The translations under genes were made by a program, and so were the position numbers. Below, one piece after another: positions 43,826 to 57,122 of a stretch of 64,000 nucleotides of DNA. The stretch lies in contig JAGVVL010000017.1 of assembly GCA_018287875.1 (NCBI GenBank), positions 1,488,001 to 1,552,000 on the forward strand, written 5' to 3'. The notes below the pieces were generated by a model. The model searched no databases. It had not been told where the DNA came from and was given only the letters and a program-made list of their open reading frames with translations. Every line of letters begins with the position of its first letter. The stretch's first letter is position 1. The stretch is from Nigrospora sphaerica. Its lineage: Eukaryota; Ascomycota; Sordariomycetes; Amphisphaeriales; Apiosporaceae.

Positions 43826-45467
43826 ATGTGGGCGGCTATCCTGTCCGCCTTGGCTCTCGCAAGCCCTGCCTGGGCTTCCCCGAGCGAGCAGGCCGAATCG
43901 AATCTGATCGTGCATACCCGGACTGGCAGCTTCGTGGGCGATTACAACGACACGTACCCTGACGTTCGCCAGTTCAAGTACGTCCCCTATGCCCAGGTAA
44001 GTGCCCCCCGGCCCTGACGCTGTGCTCGGGAGCCGTTCCTGACCGTCGTGGTAGCCTCCGGTAGGACGCCTTCGTTGGACGTCCCCTCGGCGTCTGGAGA
44101 ACTCGTCCGAGGTCATCGACTCGACGAGCTACGGGCCCTCGTGTGCCCAGTACGTTTCGGCCGTACCCACCGTCTGGGGCCTGAACATCACGGGCAACAT
44201 GATCGTCAACTACGGCCAAGGCTTGTTTGACGGCCGCGCTGCCCAGAACTCGGCCGAGGACTGCCTCAGCCTGGCCGTCTGGACGCCGGCCGACGCCACG
44301 CCCGACTCCAAGCTGCCCGTCGTCATTTACCTGACGGGCGGCGGCGACAAGACGGGCGGCGTCAACATCCCCACGCAACTGCCCGCCCAATGGGTCCATC
44401 GCTCGCAGCGTCACATCGTCGTCACGACCAACTACCGCCTCAACATATTCGGCTACCCCCACGCGCGCGGCCTCGACGGCAACGACAACTTCGCCCGCCA
44501 GGACCAGCGCGCCGCCGTCGAGTGGGTGGCCGAGAACATTGCCGCCTTTGGCGGCGACGCCGAGAAGCTGACCCTCTGGGGCCAGTCGGCCGGCGCCATC
44601 GCCGCCGACGGCTACCTCTACGCCTTCCCCGACGACCCCATCGTGCGGGCCGCCATCGCGAGCTCGGGCGTGGCCAACATGAACTTTGGCAGCCGCGACT
44701 ATGGGGGCACCAACTTCACCTTCGTCGCCAAGTCGCTGGGCTGCGACTTCGCCGACGCCGCCCGCGAGCTCGAGTGCATGCGCCGCATCCCATTCCAGCG
44801 CATCACCAACTTTGTGGGCCAGTACCAGGACAACTCGACCCTCGTGGCCCCCTCGCAGCCCATAATCGCCTTCTCGAGCCAGCCGGACGAGAAGTACGTC
44901 TTCAAGAACCACACGCAGCGGTACCTCGAGGGGCGAGTCGCCAAGCTGCCCCTCGTGCTGGGCACGGCGGCGCGCGAGGGCTCGTCCCTGGCCTACGTGC
45001 CCCTCGAAAACTACACGGCGGGGCCGTCCGAGGAGACGGTCGTCGCCGGCACCCTCCGCTTCGTCTGCCCGGCCCACGAGGCCAGCCTCATGCGGCGCGG
45101 GGCCGGCCTGCCCACGTACCGGTACCACTGGGCGGGAAACTTCAGCAACCTCGGGCCCGTTCCGTGGCTCGGCGCTTATCACTACTCGGACCTGTACCTT
45201 CTATTCGGCTCGTACGGCATCGCCCCCGGGGAGATCCCGCCCTTGGAGGCGGAGACTTCGGAGAGGATGCAGGACTATTTCCTCGACTTTATCACCGACC
45301 CCTCGTTGCCGGCGGCCAAGGGCTGGCCGGAATACGACGCCGAAGGGACGCTTGGCGGCACGGTGGCCCAGTTTGGCGCCCGTGGCCAGGCCGTCGAACT
45401 GGTGGATGGGGATTCCGTCGAGGGCGCCTGTCACATTCCCGGCGTGGAGTATAACACTACCCCCTGA
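43826..45467 (+). CDS. Secreted type-B carboxylesterase/lipase
   Basis: Two exons (43826-43996 and 44055-45467) around a 58-nt GTAAGT...TAG intron encode 527 aa. Type-B carboxylesterases (alpha/beta-hydrolase fold) hydrolyse lipid and other carboxylic esters outside the cell. There is a signal peptide (MWAAILSALALASPAWA). PPVGRLRW appears at the splice junction, and AEDCLSLAVWTP is the second family signature. The nucleophile elbow GQSAG places Ser near residue 235. The acid residue is likely in REGSS, and the His in GAYHYSDL. Several N-glycosylation sequons (NDT, NIT, NFT, NST, NHT, NYT, NFS) support secretion. The gene is convergent with the glucuronan lyase gene. Confidence 0.93.
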
Positions 45468-45947
45468 GAAGCACAAGCAGACTTGCATGCCACGGGGGGT
45501 TCTGCATCGTAAGTTTGGTTGGGGAGGGAAGGATGGTCCTCAACCCCCCAGCAGTCTCGATACGGCGAAGAATCAATGGAGGCAGCGCGAGTCAAACAGG
45601 GGGGATTCGACAAGTGCCCCCATCGTTGCGAATCATGTCCATCCGAGGCGGGTCGTCTTCACAGCCCTAGCTTTCCACACTCGCATAGCCCCGAGGACCA
45701 AGCAACTAGTGCTCCCACAACAACAATGTACAGTAAGGTCCCCGGGTCAAACACCGGACGCAAGGGCTGGACTTTAGCAGCCAAGCGCGGCCGACGGGCC
45801 AACATCAAATTTGTAACAGGGTTTGTGGATCTATACCCAGAAGATTATGTACAAGAAAAGGGAAGCCAGTGTGACGGGCAACTCGTCCCTCGCAGCCAAT
45901 ACCCCGCCAACGACACCTCCATATCAAAGCGTACTAGTTCCTAGGAC
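45468..45947. other. Intergenic spacer between convergent genes
   Basis: This short 3'-3' spacer lies between the carboxylesterase and glucuronan lyase genes. Nothing recognisable is present. Confidence 0.5.
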
Positions 45948-47184
45948 CTACAGCGATCGCCGGGCCTTGCGCTTGCGGCCTGAGATGTACACGCGTCAGC
46001 ACACGGTCGTGGATGCCGCGCTGCTGGGGGGCGGGAGGGGCGGTGAGACTTACACTTGGGCTTGGGGGCCGCGCTCGTCTGCGCAGCGGCCTTGGTGGTG
46101 GCGGCGGTGGTGGTAGCGGACGAGGGGGCGGCGGAGCTGGCGGCCGCCGTCGTGGACGGCTTGGCCGAGGTCGCGGGAGCCGAAGTAGGCGTCGCGGCGG
46201 CGGTGGACGACGGCTTCGCGGAGGCGGCGGTGGTAGAGGACGGCTTCGCGGCGGCGGCAGCGGTAGAGGACGGCTTCGCGGCGGCGGGCGCGCCGGCCGC
46301 GCCACCGCTTCCGATCTCGGTGGTGAGGTCTCCGCTCTCGATGTAGACGCCGGAGAAGAAACTGTGGAGGGGAACTCGGGTCAGTAAAAGCCCCCGCCCC
46401 CCTTTTCTCCCGCGCGGGACACCCGGGGAAAGAGAAGAAAAAAAAAAACTCACATGTCCTCGTCAGCGTCCTTGGCGCCGTCCTTGGGCAGCTCCAGCAC
46501 GCCCAGGTGCCAGTCGGCGCCGTTGCTCGAGGTGCTGGCCTTGACGGGCGCGACGACCTGCTTGAGGGCTTCGGCGCCGGTCGAGTGCCAAAAGCCGACG
46601 GTGCCGGCGTCGAAGTCGATCTCGTAGGCGACGTTGTGCCAGACCTCGGGCTCCCAGGTGGTCTTCCACTGCGAGGCGCCGCCGGTGAACCACTGCAGGG
46701 CCGGGTTGGCGTCGCCCTGCTCGCCGCTGATGAGGCCGGCCTTCATCTCGGTGAAGTGGCTCTCGAAGAAGGCGATCTGGTGCTCGCGCGCCGTCGAGGG
46801 CGCGTTCGCGTCGCTCCGCTTCAGGCTGAAGTGGTAGTAGACCTTGCCCTTGTTGATGGCCGCCTTGGTCTCGGGGATCAGCTCGGTGCGCCGCATGTTC
46901 TGGCCGTTCCAGAAGGACGTGTCGGTCAGCGAGATCTTGACGCCCTGCTTGGACGCGGCGTCGGCAGGGTTCTTGAAGTCGGCCGACAGCTCCACGTACT
47001 CGGGCGTCTTGCCGCTGCCGTGGATGTAGTACTGGTACGAGCCGACGGGGTTGGAGAAGGACCACTTGTCCAGGTCGGCGGCCGACGCGTAGTCGTTGAA
47101 ACGGCCGTCCCAGAGGACCTGGCCGGCCGAGGCCGTGCTGGCGGCGAGCAAGGCGGCGCTCGAGACCTGGGAGAGGAACCGCAT
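45948..47184 (-). CDS. Secreted glucuronan lyase, polysaccharide lyase family 20
   Basis: Three exons (46454-47184, 46054-46361, 45948-45979) encode 356 aa. PL20 enzymes cleave beta-1,4-glucuronan by beta-elimination outside the cell. A signal peptide (MRFLSQVSSAALLAASTASA) precedes the beta-jelly-roll domain. Family hallmarks are VLWDGRFNDYASAADLDKW, KQGVKISLTDTSFWNGQNM, RRTELIPET, KVYYHFSLKRSD and REHQIAFFESHFTEMK. The catalytic domain ends with FFSGVYIESGDLTTEI. It is followed by an Ala/Ser/Thr/Pro-rich tail with repeated AKPSST units and a last exon of only 32 nt that adds the basic end CRKRKARRSL. No CBM is attached. The tail should be O-glycosylated. Intron 1 contains an A-tract opposite the donor (a U-run just after GTGAGT). 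Confidence 0.93.
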
Positions 47185-48630
47185 GGTGAAGAGGCGGATG
47201 GGTGGGCAAAACGCGAGCGGGGCGGGGTTTGGCAAAGGGGCGAAAGGACTGAGGGGGCGAGGCCGGGCTCGGGAGTCAAGCGAAGGGCAAATAACGACGC
47301 AGTCGTCGGGGAGGGAAACGAACGAGTGGAGGAAAGGAGAGACGTGAGAAGCTGGTGAACTGCCAAGAGGGAACCGTTGAAGCCGTTGGGCGGCCGGGCC
47401 AGCGCGGGTTTTGAGGGCGGCCAGCAGGGACTGGCATGGCCGCGGCCCCGCCCCCTTCGACCGTGTACGGAGCCCAAATCTCCGCCTCACGCGCCGCAAT
47501 GGCTGTCCTTGGTTTCAGGCAAACGCCCTCGTCGGGGCTGGGAGGGAAACAGGCGGGCGGATGGAGACCCTGTCGTCTGATCTAGATTGAGGCTCCGTAG
47601 CGCCGGGCCCACCGGCGGTGCGGCAACAACCTGGACTCACGACGATGCCTCGGCTCGTTCCGAAGGAAGGAAAAAGACAAGACGGAAAAGACGGAGCGGT
47701 GCCCAGAGAAAGCCTTGTTCCCGACGCGCTGGTACCGACGGTTCGCGGCAACCGGCGCGTGCTCCTGAGCAGCAGCACGCTGCCAGGGCTCCATCTGCAC
47801 CAGCCAGCCATCGACAGGGGGGACGGCGACAAGCGAGAAGGGCTGTGGTATTTTCTTGTATAGGACATCTCCGTCAGAACAAGCAGGCGGAACCAACGAC
47901 TGCCTTCGGAATTACCGAAACGCCAGAGATACTACCTGGAGTGCTTGAAATGGTGCAAGTCTATTTCGACTTTACCAACCTACGTACCTACCTACCATGT
48001 ACAGTAGTTGGTGCCTCTTGCATCCGTCAATCCTGTTCGAAGCCACTTTACCAGAAGCTGGGCTAGGTGTAATGAGCAGGACCAAAGCGGTAATGCGGGT
48101 CAAAATCGTCTTGAACGATTGGCCAGCTGCGGTGCAAAATCCCTGCATAATTAACACTCGCCCGCTTTTGGCGCTGGTTGTCCGATCTGCACAAACCTAA
48201 ACCTATTGGCGACCATCTCTGCGTCCTACTTTTTGCTTTCTCGTCGTACGGCTCATAGACTGGCGGCACGACGGAACCTCAGGCCAAGTGTTGATGACTG
48301 GATGGCGGAGGAGTAGACCCTGTCCCCAGCATACATCCCGGCGACTGCCAGCCGACCGCCGTCCCTTGCACGTTGGTGGCTACGCGGCATAAAGATAGTA
48401 TTCCAGTCGGCCTCACCCTCGTTGGCAAACATCGTTGAATGGGGCCAGTCTCCCAGCCGTGCTCTATGTACTACTGATTTCTAACTTGTGGCAAAATCAC
48501 CCAATCCGCCCCAACCAGTCAATTCGCGGCGACATAAGAAGCCCGAGCCCAGTGAAGCCGGGGCCCGAATGCTCATGACTCCGTCCCGCTTGGCAAGGCA
48601 GAGAGAGTTGGCGCAGCAGCCGCCCACCAT
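47185..48630. other. Intergenic: glucuronan lyase upstream region and REI1 3' flank
   Basis: These 1.45 kb show no recognisable gene. A GTACCTACCTACC tract is at about 47985-47997. Confidence 0.5.
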
Positions 48631-50408
48631 CTACAAGATCTGGTAGTTGTAGTACTGCTGGTGGTTGTTCTGCTTGTTGAGTGCCCACTCATTGCGGCGC
48701 TGCGCGTTATGCTCGACCTTGCGGGCCCGCTTCTCGGCACGCTTGACCTCCCTCTTCTTGTCCTCGGTCACACCCAACATGCCGCCCTCGGAGCGGGAGA
48801 CCAGGGCGCCACCGCGGCCACGGCCCTCTCCGCGGCCCTCGCGGCGAGTCAGAACATGGTTGTCGGCGTTGCTCTCATCAGGCTCCACCGCACCGCCCTC
48901 CAGAGCCAGGCGGTACTCGCGCTCCTCGGGGCTGGGGTGGCTGTGCAGGTTCTGCCGGTAGTAACGGTTCAACGAACGGTGGCCCACGGCCCGGCCCGAC
49001 GGCAGATGCAGCGATGTGTCGTCGTAAAAAATGGCGCGGTGCTTGTGGGCGTGCGAATGCCAGCCGTCCACCTGGTGATGGGCCCGAGGGTCGTGCGACG
49101 AGTGGTGGGGGTGCTTCTCCAGCCGCTCGTACTGGTGGTAGTGCTGGTCCACGGGAATCGAAGTGAGGTCTTCCGAGTCGCAGGACGATGCCGAGCTGTC
49201 TGTCTCCCAGCCCTCGTCCTCCATGATCTCGTCGCCGTCCTCGCCGACGGCCCTGGTTTCCCGCTTGGCACCGAGCTTGGCACCGCCGCCCTGCTTGTCG
49301 CCGTCCATCGACTCGTCATCGTCATCCTCCTCGTCGTCCGAGTACGTGCTGCGGAAGTCGTAGAACTCGCCAATCTCCAACTGCTCGTCTTCCGTGGTAA
49401 AGGGGATCTTGCAGTGGCCCTTGTCGCGCATGTGGGTCTGGACGGCAAACGCGTTGTTCTTCATCTTGCCACAGTACAGGCACTCGCAGAGTTCTTGGAT
49501 GCGCTCCTGCAGGGACCTGATCAAGCCCTCCTCGTCCACCAGGTACTGCTTCTCCGGGATGAACATGCCGTGCTGCTTCTCCATGTGGTGCACGTTTAGT
49601 TTGACCGTGGGCGAGTCGTAGTTGCAGAACAGACATGATTTCAGAGTGAGAGTGGGCATAGGAGTGGCGGTGGAGGCAGCATCGCTCGACGCCTCGGGGA
49701 GAGGCCCCAGCGTCGTCTGCTGGTTGTCGGCGGGCGGCTGCGGGGCCGAGGGTCTCTTGACGGGCGAAGGCCGGTCACTGGCGTTGAGGTCCGTCTTCTT
49801 CAAGCCCTCGACGACCTCGCTGAACTCGTCCTCGACATCCGAGTCCAACTCCTCCTTCTCGGCCGGCAGGGGCTCGCCCAGCGAGATGGTCGAGCTCATG
49901 ACGGAGCTGGCATCGTCGCCCTGCACGCTGGGGCCCTTGCGCTGCAGGGCCATCTCCTTGGCCTTGTGCTTCTGGCTGCCCAGGTGATTCCTGTACGAGT
50001 TCTCGCTGAAGTATGACTTTTGGCACACGTCGCACGTCTGCTGGAAACCGGCGCGGTCGGCCTCGGCGCTGGTGGCAGCCCGAGCCTGCAGCACCTTTTC
50101 GGTGAAAATCTCGGAGGAGATGGGTGGGAGGGCAGCGACCCTGCGTTTGAGGTTGTATCGGCTGCGGCCAGGGTCAGTCCAAGCTGCGGCGCAAGTACGC
50201 AGGGCGCCAGTTGCAAGGTGCGCAACCAAACCCAAAGGGAAGGAACATGGGAGAAGAAGACTTACTGCCAGTCGCTTTTCATGTGGTTCTTCTGCGTGTC
50301 GGCGAAGCGGAAAGCAACCTGGCAGGTGTTGCAGGTGAACTGGTGCGCCGAGGTGTCGGGCTTGCCTGCGGTGCCGGCTGTAGGCCTGCTCGAGGCGATG
50401 GTCGCCAT
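48631..50408 (-). CDS. REI1: Pre-60S ribosome maturation factor Rei1 (C2H2 zinc fingers)
   Basis: Two exons (50266-50408 and 48631-50161) with a 104-nt intron encode 557 aa. Rei1 releases Arx1 and inserts its C-terminus into the nascent 60S exit tunnel during cytoplasmic maturation. Splicing restores KSDWHRYNLKRRVA, a family signature. Zinc fingers: FTCNTCQVAFRFADTQKNHM (residues 24-43), CDVCQKSYFSENSYRNH near 91, SCLFCNYDSPTVKLNVHHM near 220, and CLYCGKMKNNAFAVQTHM near 273. An acidic stretch (DDEEDDDDESMDGD) follows. The C-terminus has the LPSGRAVGHRSLNRYYRQNL motif and a basic helix (KKREVKRAEKRARKVEHNAQ), which fit tunnel and rRNA contacts. REI1 and its paralogue REH1 cannot be separated by eye, but filamentous fungi usually have one copy. 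Confidence 0.95.
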
Positions 50409-52638
50409 TTTGTGTGAAGAGAAGCACGCGGCTGATTGACAATGGGTTGCTAGGCAGACGCGGCGGTCGCAAAAAGCACGATGCTTCGTCTTGGTCTGCA
50501 GCAGTGACGGCGTGACGTCAAAAGCAGCCTGATCTGCTCGATGCGCGCACAACAGGTGGTGTTGCCGGGAAGGAATCTCGCTCCGATGGGTGTCACGGGA
50601 GCGGTGGAAAAATAAACCAGGCACGGAGATTCGGGCTGAGCGTGAGCGGTTTTGCGACTGCAGAAGAAAGAAGAGAGAATGATGCGGTCAGCTGGCCTGG
50701 TCACGGACTTGGAGGCGATTGATTACTAAAAGAAGAACGAAGGGTACCGACACAGCTCCGAACTTTGCTTCTATGATCCCTCGAGGCCGAGTCGTTAGGG
50801 TTCGCGGGCTTGGGGCCGTCGGTCAGGCAGTCTTGCTCCCTTCGCTACTTGACTTCATTACCCAGCGACCGGGCCTGGATGGAGGGGTTTAGGCGGTTGT
50901 GGGTGGCGTTATCTGCAATCGGCAATCGTAGTGGGGGACTTTTTTTTCGAGAATTTCGCAAATGGGTACGGTACGTCAAGGGCACGCCGATGCAGCAGCA
51001 GGGCTGACAAGGGGACCGACCGGGTGGTCGGAAGCAGGGCCAGTTGCGATAGGCTGCTCATGCAATAGAAGAAACTAGAGGCATGTACCCTTTTGATCAT
51101 CCGGTTCCTGTACGACGGAGCGTTCGGAATTTGTCTTTTTACCAAATGTAGGTCCTCTACTTATTTGCATGTGGTTACATATTTTACGAAGAGCTGTTTA
51201 AAGTACTCGCATCCCATAGGTCCGGACCCCCTGGTTACAGGGCCTCTTTTGGTAGATGACCGTAACCCTCACCCCGACTCTCCGTGTGACTCAAAAGCCA
51301 CCCCGTGATGGTATGTCCTGATTACAGAGCAAAAGCAAATATGCACGTACACATAAGAAAACACATAGAATGGAGGGAATTCCCGCAAGCAGGACACGAT
51401 TAGGATGACTGACTGCACATGGATGCCAAACTCGCCGTAATGACTCTTACGGGTCCACTCAACCATTCAGTAAAAGCTGGAGCGTATGAGTCTTTGGGCA
51501 GATTTTATTGCCTAAGGCGCTTAAGTAGAGGTAAGTGCCTAGGACATCCGGTGGCGACGAGCTCCCGTGGAGAAGGGATGGCTTCGAAGTCCTTACATAT
51601 AGCCAGCCCCAGACCTAGGGAGGTGTCTAGTAAGAAGCTCGACTGGCATTATGTGGTATGCGCCTCGCGGCCGGGTTGTTACTTCTATGCGCATCCTACA
51701 TAGTGAGGTACTTACCTTGCGAGCGCTGTCTCCATGTCCAAATTGCATTTTCCGCTGTCTTAAGCCGGCAGTACGAATATTAAGACAAGCATCCTGCCTC
51801 GCCTCCAACTGAGGCTCGTCCTGATGGCATCCCACCAGTAAGCGGTAGGGGCGGGCGGATTTGTTTGTTGTGAGTCTGGCTGGGCTCCAGGCTCGGCCCA
51901 GCTCCATCAGGGCGAAAGTGGCGTCAGATGCATCACCCTGTAACGCTGCGCCCAACCCCCAGTCTAGCGCGGTTCTGATGGCACTTGCTTTCCGGACCCA
52001 ACGGGGGCGATGGCGTAGTTGAGTCCAGCAGATACACGAGGACATGTAGTCCAGGCGCGTATGATAGACTGGCCGGTACTTGCGTCGAGTGTACCTGCGC
52101 TACTAACCAGCTTATCCCACGGCCATTACGCCGCTGCTTGGAGAGTCTCTCAGCTCTAGCCAGCCTCCATATTAGTAGTAGGTACAGGGTAATTGCTGCA
52201 CCTGGATGACGGGGCCGAATGCGCCTTGCGGGTTGGGAGGCCGTACAAACCGACATCCACCTCTCTCTCCCCTCCCCGACAACATCTCTGACGGGGTCCA
52301 ACGATTACGACCCAAGGGCCTTCTCGTCGAGCCCAAGGCAAATAATCAGTGAGTGAGTGAATGCATGCTAGGCTGGTCACCATCATCCCCACGACACAGG
52401 CATCCATACAGCGTACGTTGCCGCCTTCCCCAGGCCGGGCCCGCTCCTACCCGACCGGCCAGCAATCGCAACACAACCCACACTGTTTCGCTCCTCCGCG
52501 AGCATCGCATCAGCATCGACCTCCATCCAAGGACCAAATCCCGACAAGCCCATAGACCCCGCGCGCCCCCGGAAACCGGCGAGCGATACCTCAGAACCAT
52601 CCAGCGATCGACTCCGGATCCGAAGCGATCCCTATGTC
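50409..52638. other. Divergent intergenic spacer between REI1 and HUL4
   Basis: The 2.2 kb contain no reading frame I can support on either strand. The last ~250 bp before the HUL4 start are C-rich, as in other leaders here. Confidence 0.5.
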
Positions 52639-55600
52639 ATGACACGCGACGCGACACGCTTAGAGGACTGCCGCCATGGCCGTGACAGTGCTGGCCTGGA
52701 AGCCGAGATTCTCGCCGCGCTGTGGGAGGAGGTGCCCTTTCCTCGACTGCCTTTCGATGCCCCGGCCGAACTGAGAGAGTCAGTCATCGACATAGAAAAC
52801 CCCAAGCGAGTCTACGCCATCCACCGGGCCAGCCGCCGCCACAACCTGCAGCTGTTGATCGAGAAGTTCGTCCATCAGCTGCGCTACGGCTGTGGCTACA
52901 GCGATTGTTCCACGCCGTCCTGCTTCAGCTGCCGGAAGCGCCTGGCCGGCAAGGCTCTAATCCGGCGATACAGCCCGACAAGCGCGCGAACCTTGGCTGT
53001 CTATCTTGCTAGCCAAGACAACCCCGAGGCCAGCCTTTGTCCGCATCTGTCGACCCCGAATGCGCCCAGCGATGCCATCAAGCCTCTGATCTTCGGCCAC
53101 AAGCCAGGCTCGGCGCACCCAGGACGCCCCGACAGCTCTTTGGCCAAGCCGGTCAAGGGACCGTCACGGCGCTCAAATGACGAGAACGAGGCTGTCAGGC
53201 TGAGACCTCGCATATCGAGCCCGAGGCCCCACGCGCAACCGGCACCCCGGAATCGCGATGGCACCCCGCTCTCCGACGGCCCTCCCAGCGACGGATCAGC
53301 TTCGCCCTCAACGCCAATAACACAGGTTGTCATCAGCGAAAGACCTGTACGGAAGGACTACCGTTCCTTCGCTGCCAATGTGTTTGGTACCGTGGCTTTC
53401 AAAATGGTAGAGTGGCTCACGCCGCAAGCCTTCGAGGCAATCTCGGACAGCGCAGCCCGTGTTTCTAGGAAGTCCATCGGCACGGAATCCGGCACCAATA
53501 CGCCACCTCCGAACGACACCGACGATGGACTCTTCGTGCCCTCCGGGTCGACATCAGTCGATCTCGAAGAGCCCGTAGAGAAGGCTGTGCCAGCGCAAAC
53601 CCACCAGCTCGGTGAAAAAGGGGCCGTGGATGGAGGGTCTAAAGGCTTAGATCTCGGTACTGAGCCTCATGCCAGCCCAGAGCTGCAAGCAACCCCAATC
53701 AACGTGACGGGCATGCCGCCAAACAGGCCGAGTCATTCCCGGAAGACTTCCGCACCAAAGCTCCGCAAGACTCCGGCCAAGACAACGCACCTAAAATTAT
53801 CTTCAGAGCAATTCTCAGAAACTCACTCCGAACCGACCCTGCCTGCCTTGAGGTCCCCACGTGCCTGTGTGCCGCAGGTAGAGCAGCGCGTTAATGGGCA
53901 CACTAATGGCCATACCCACGGCCACGTCAAACCAATCCCAAACATATCTTTACGGTCGTCGGACGATTGGCCGGGCGATATGTTGGAAAGCTACGAAGAA
54001 GTCCTTCCAAAGTCTGATTCGAGCCGAATGGACGAAGAGACCCTTTTCAAAGGGGTAAAGGGTCATGGGGGTTCGGACCCTCGTGAGAATGCTCCCTCGG
54101 TGGGCGCCCCTGCCGGGTCAAATGAACATGATGATGCCAGTCTCAGTACCGACGCGGAACTAGATGCGTCGTTGCCGCAATCTTTGAGGCGCTTGGACAT
54201 ACAAACAGTCAACTTCCTTTGCGATGTTCTGCAGCAAGATGGCACTTCGGAGGAACACTTGTTGGAGCCTGCAGTAATTGCCGCTCCGCTTCAACGATCG
54301 CCGAGAAATGCGAAGCCCTTGAAAAGGAGGCAGGAGGCGGGCGGTGCGGCTTCACCAAATCTCAAACTCGAATGGAAACTCTTCGTGGAGCAGAGCGTGT
54401 TCACGACACTGAGTAGCCCTAGAGCGGTTATTGAGTCTTTCACCCACCAGGGCGCTTTGCTGGACTCCCAAAGTCTGTGGTATTGTATGTTGCGGATGAC
54501 GCGGGTTGCCCCCAGCTTGGTTTTCGACAGCCTATGGGCTGCCTCGGCCAGTCTATTCGCGCCACCCAAAACGACTACGTCGCTGCACTCTCCGACGGCG
54601 AAGGCCCTGCGACGAAATGCAGCTTCTCTTTCAAACGAGGAGGCGGGCTTCCTCCTGTCTGTGTGCTTTCATGCCCTTGTGGCAGCCGCACCGTTGTTGA
54701 CCGACTTCACCCAATTGATGAACATGTCACGGATCCGATCCCACGGCCTGACGCTATCGCGCTCTGGGGCCGTGGCTTCGCAGCCGACTTCCTTATGCCT
54801 CCAGTACGAGGATGTCTTCTCGGACCATATGGCTCTCCGGTTGGCAAGGCGGCTCCTCGCCGCTGTCTCCACACGAAGGCATTTCGACGAGTTGTCCCAG
54901 CTCAGCGACTCTGAGGATGGTGTCAAAGAGCCGAACATGGTCAACGTTCTGCTATCCCATCTGGACTTTTCCAATGGCGAGTCCCAACCGGCTCTCCACT
55001 TCTCAGGGTCCGAGCGGCTTATGCACGAGAAGCGTGTCCCTATCCTCTTGCTGGACTGGGCGCGGACGGTCATGATCGACGAATGGGAGGGCCGGCCCGA
55101 GGTGGCTGGCGACGGCGCCTTTGGTGGCGCACTTTCTCTTATGGAAGCCATGTGTAAAGTGCCCAAATTCCGTGAGATGACTGCCGTACTAACAAGGTGT
55201 AGACCAGAAGAGACACTCGCTCTTGCTGGCTGACGCCGCCTTTCGAACTGAATACTTTGGCGATCGTCTCGATGCCATACAAATGCCCGTCAACTGGCTG
55301 TCGTTCGACCCCACGAGGCAGAAGGCCCATCTTCTAGATTATCCCTACATGTTTCACCCGTCGTCGCTGGTCTCGTACTTCCGTGGCATCAATTTTTCGC
55401 GCATGAGCAGGGCTTACGAGGAGTCCAGCTCTCTTCAGAGCCGCGTCAATGCCATAGTCGCACCTGACAGCCTGGTCACAGAGTCACATCAGAAGAACGT
55501 GCTGCAAGACATGCTCAAGGTGCCGTCGGCCAAATTCCTCGTTCTCGACATCGGGAGGACGACAGTCATCCGCGACGCATTCGATCAGCTGTGGCGCAGG

Positions 55601-56671
55601 GAGGAGCGTGAGCTGACGAGGCCTCTCAAAGTCCATCTGGGTGAAGACACAGGTGAGGAGGGTTTCGACTCCGGCGGCGTCCAACAGGAGTTTTTCAGAC
55701 TTGCCGTCGCCGAAGCGTTGAATCCTGATTTTGGTGTCTTCACCGTCGACAGCCGGACAAGAATGACCTGGTTCCGGCCCAGCTCACTCGAGCCCGACTG
55801 GAAATTTGAGCTTGTCGGCATTCTCCTCTCCCTGGCGGTGTACAATGGTCTCACGCTGCCCATTACCTTCCCCAAAGCATTTTACCGCCGTCTTCTCGGT
55901 GAGCCGGTAACGGAGCTGCACCATATCGCTGACGGGTGGCCTGATCTCGCTAGTGGGCTGACGGCGCTCGTAGAGTGGGACGAAAAGGACGGCGCCATAG
56001 AAGACGTGTTTGTTCGTACGTACGAGTTCTCCGTCTCCATGTTCGGCGAGCAGATTTCGCGAGAGATGACAGCATCCCAAGAAGACAAGTGGCCGCAGCT
56101 ATCCGGCCGCACTTACGACTCGCCATCGGCCGATAACCCCGGAGAGGCGCCCCTGGTGACGGGCGACAACCGGGAGGCCTATGTCAGCGACTACATTCGC
56201 TGGCTGACCGACGTTAGCGTGCGGCCACAGTTCGAGGCCTTGTCGCGTGGCTTCCGCGCGTGCCTCAACGCCAAGTCGCTGCGGCTGCTGAACTCGTCAC
56301 TGCTGCAGTCGCTCATTGAGGGCACGCAGGAGATCGACATCGCCGAGCTTAAGCGGGCGACGCGCTACGTCGGCTGGGACGCGTCGCACCACACGGTGCG
56401 CGACTTTTGGAGCGTCGTGAAGCGCTTCGACGACCGCATGAAGCGCAAGCTGCTCGAGTTCGTGACGGCCTCGGACCGCGTCCCCGTCGGCGGCATGCGT
56501 AACATCCAGTTCGTGGTGCAGAAGAACGGCGAGCAGGACGAGGGCGGCCACCTGCCCACGGCCTACACGTGCTACGGCACGCTACTGCTGCCCGAGTACA
56601 GGGACAAGGAGGTTCTGCGCGAACGCCTGTGCATGGCGCTGGAGAACGCGCAGGGCTTCGGCTTCGCCTGA
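52639..56671 (+). CDS. HUL4: HECT-type E3 ubiquitin ligase Hul4 (AZUL + HECT)
   Basis: Two exons (52639-55153 and 55203-56671) with a 49-nt intron encode 1327 aa. Donor GTAAAG and branch ACTAAC restore EAMYQKRHSLLL...FRTEYFGDRLD across the junction. Hul4 is a nuclear HECT ligase linked to turnover of misfolded and chromatin-bound proteins. The N-terminus has an AZUL zinc motif, CGYSDCSTPSCFSCRKR, near residues 84-101, ending at SLCPH. A long Ser/Pro-rich, probably disordered region follows. The HECT domain fills the last ~350 residues: GEEGFDSGGVQQEFF, LVGILLSLAVYNG and the catalytic LPTAYTCYGTLLLPEY with Cys near 1295, 32 residues before the end. The N-terminal AZUL makes it Ube3a-like in layout. 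Confidence 0.94.
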
Positions 56672-57122
56672 GAGGAACCCCGACGGAGCTGGGAGAGGGC
56701 AGGGGGGAAAAGAGAGAGGGCGCATAGGCATCGGGGAAATAGCAGCGATAGAGTTAGCGATAGCCACCACACCGTGTTCGCCGGCATCTGTCGGTGTTTT
56801 ACGTTTGCCATAAACCTCATAGCGCCCTTCCATAGCTTACTACAGTATCGGTTTTCACGCGGATCCCATGTTCTTCACGTCCTTGGATGTTTTGGTAGGG
56901 TCCGCACACCGCTTGGCCGGCACGGAACCCGAGGTTGCGGTCGCCGTCTCTTTGTGGGCCTTTCGCATTCAGCTCTCTCAGGTATCGTGACTGTACAGCG
57001 GTCTAATGTGTCTCATTCATTGGTACACAGGCCTCCATAACGGCGCCTTCTTGTGAAGCCCGCACCTCCCTGGCCCCTACGGCCCGACACCACTGGTTCG
57101 AGCTGGCGGTGGTTGATCTCGT
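56672..57122. other. Intergenic spacer between convergent HUL4 and CCT5
   Basis: About 450 bp of 3' flanks. Nothing recognisable is present. Confidence 0.5.
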
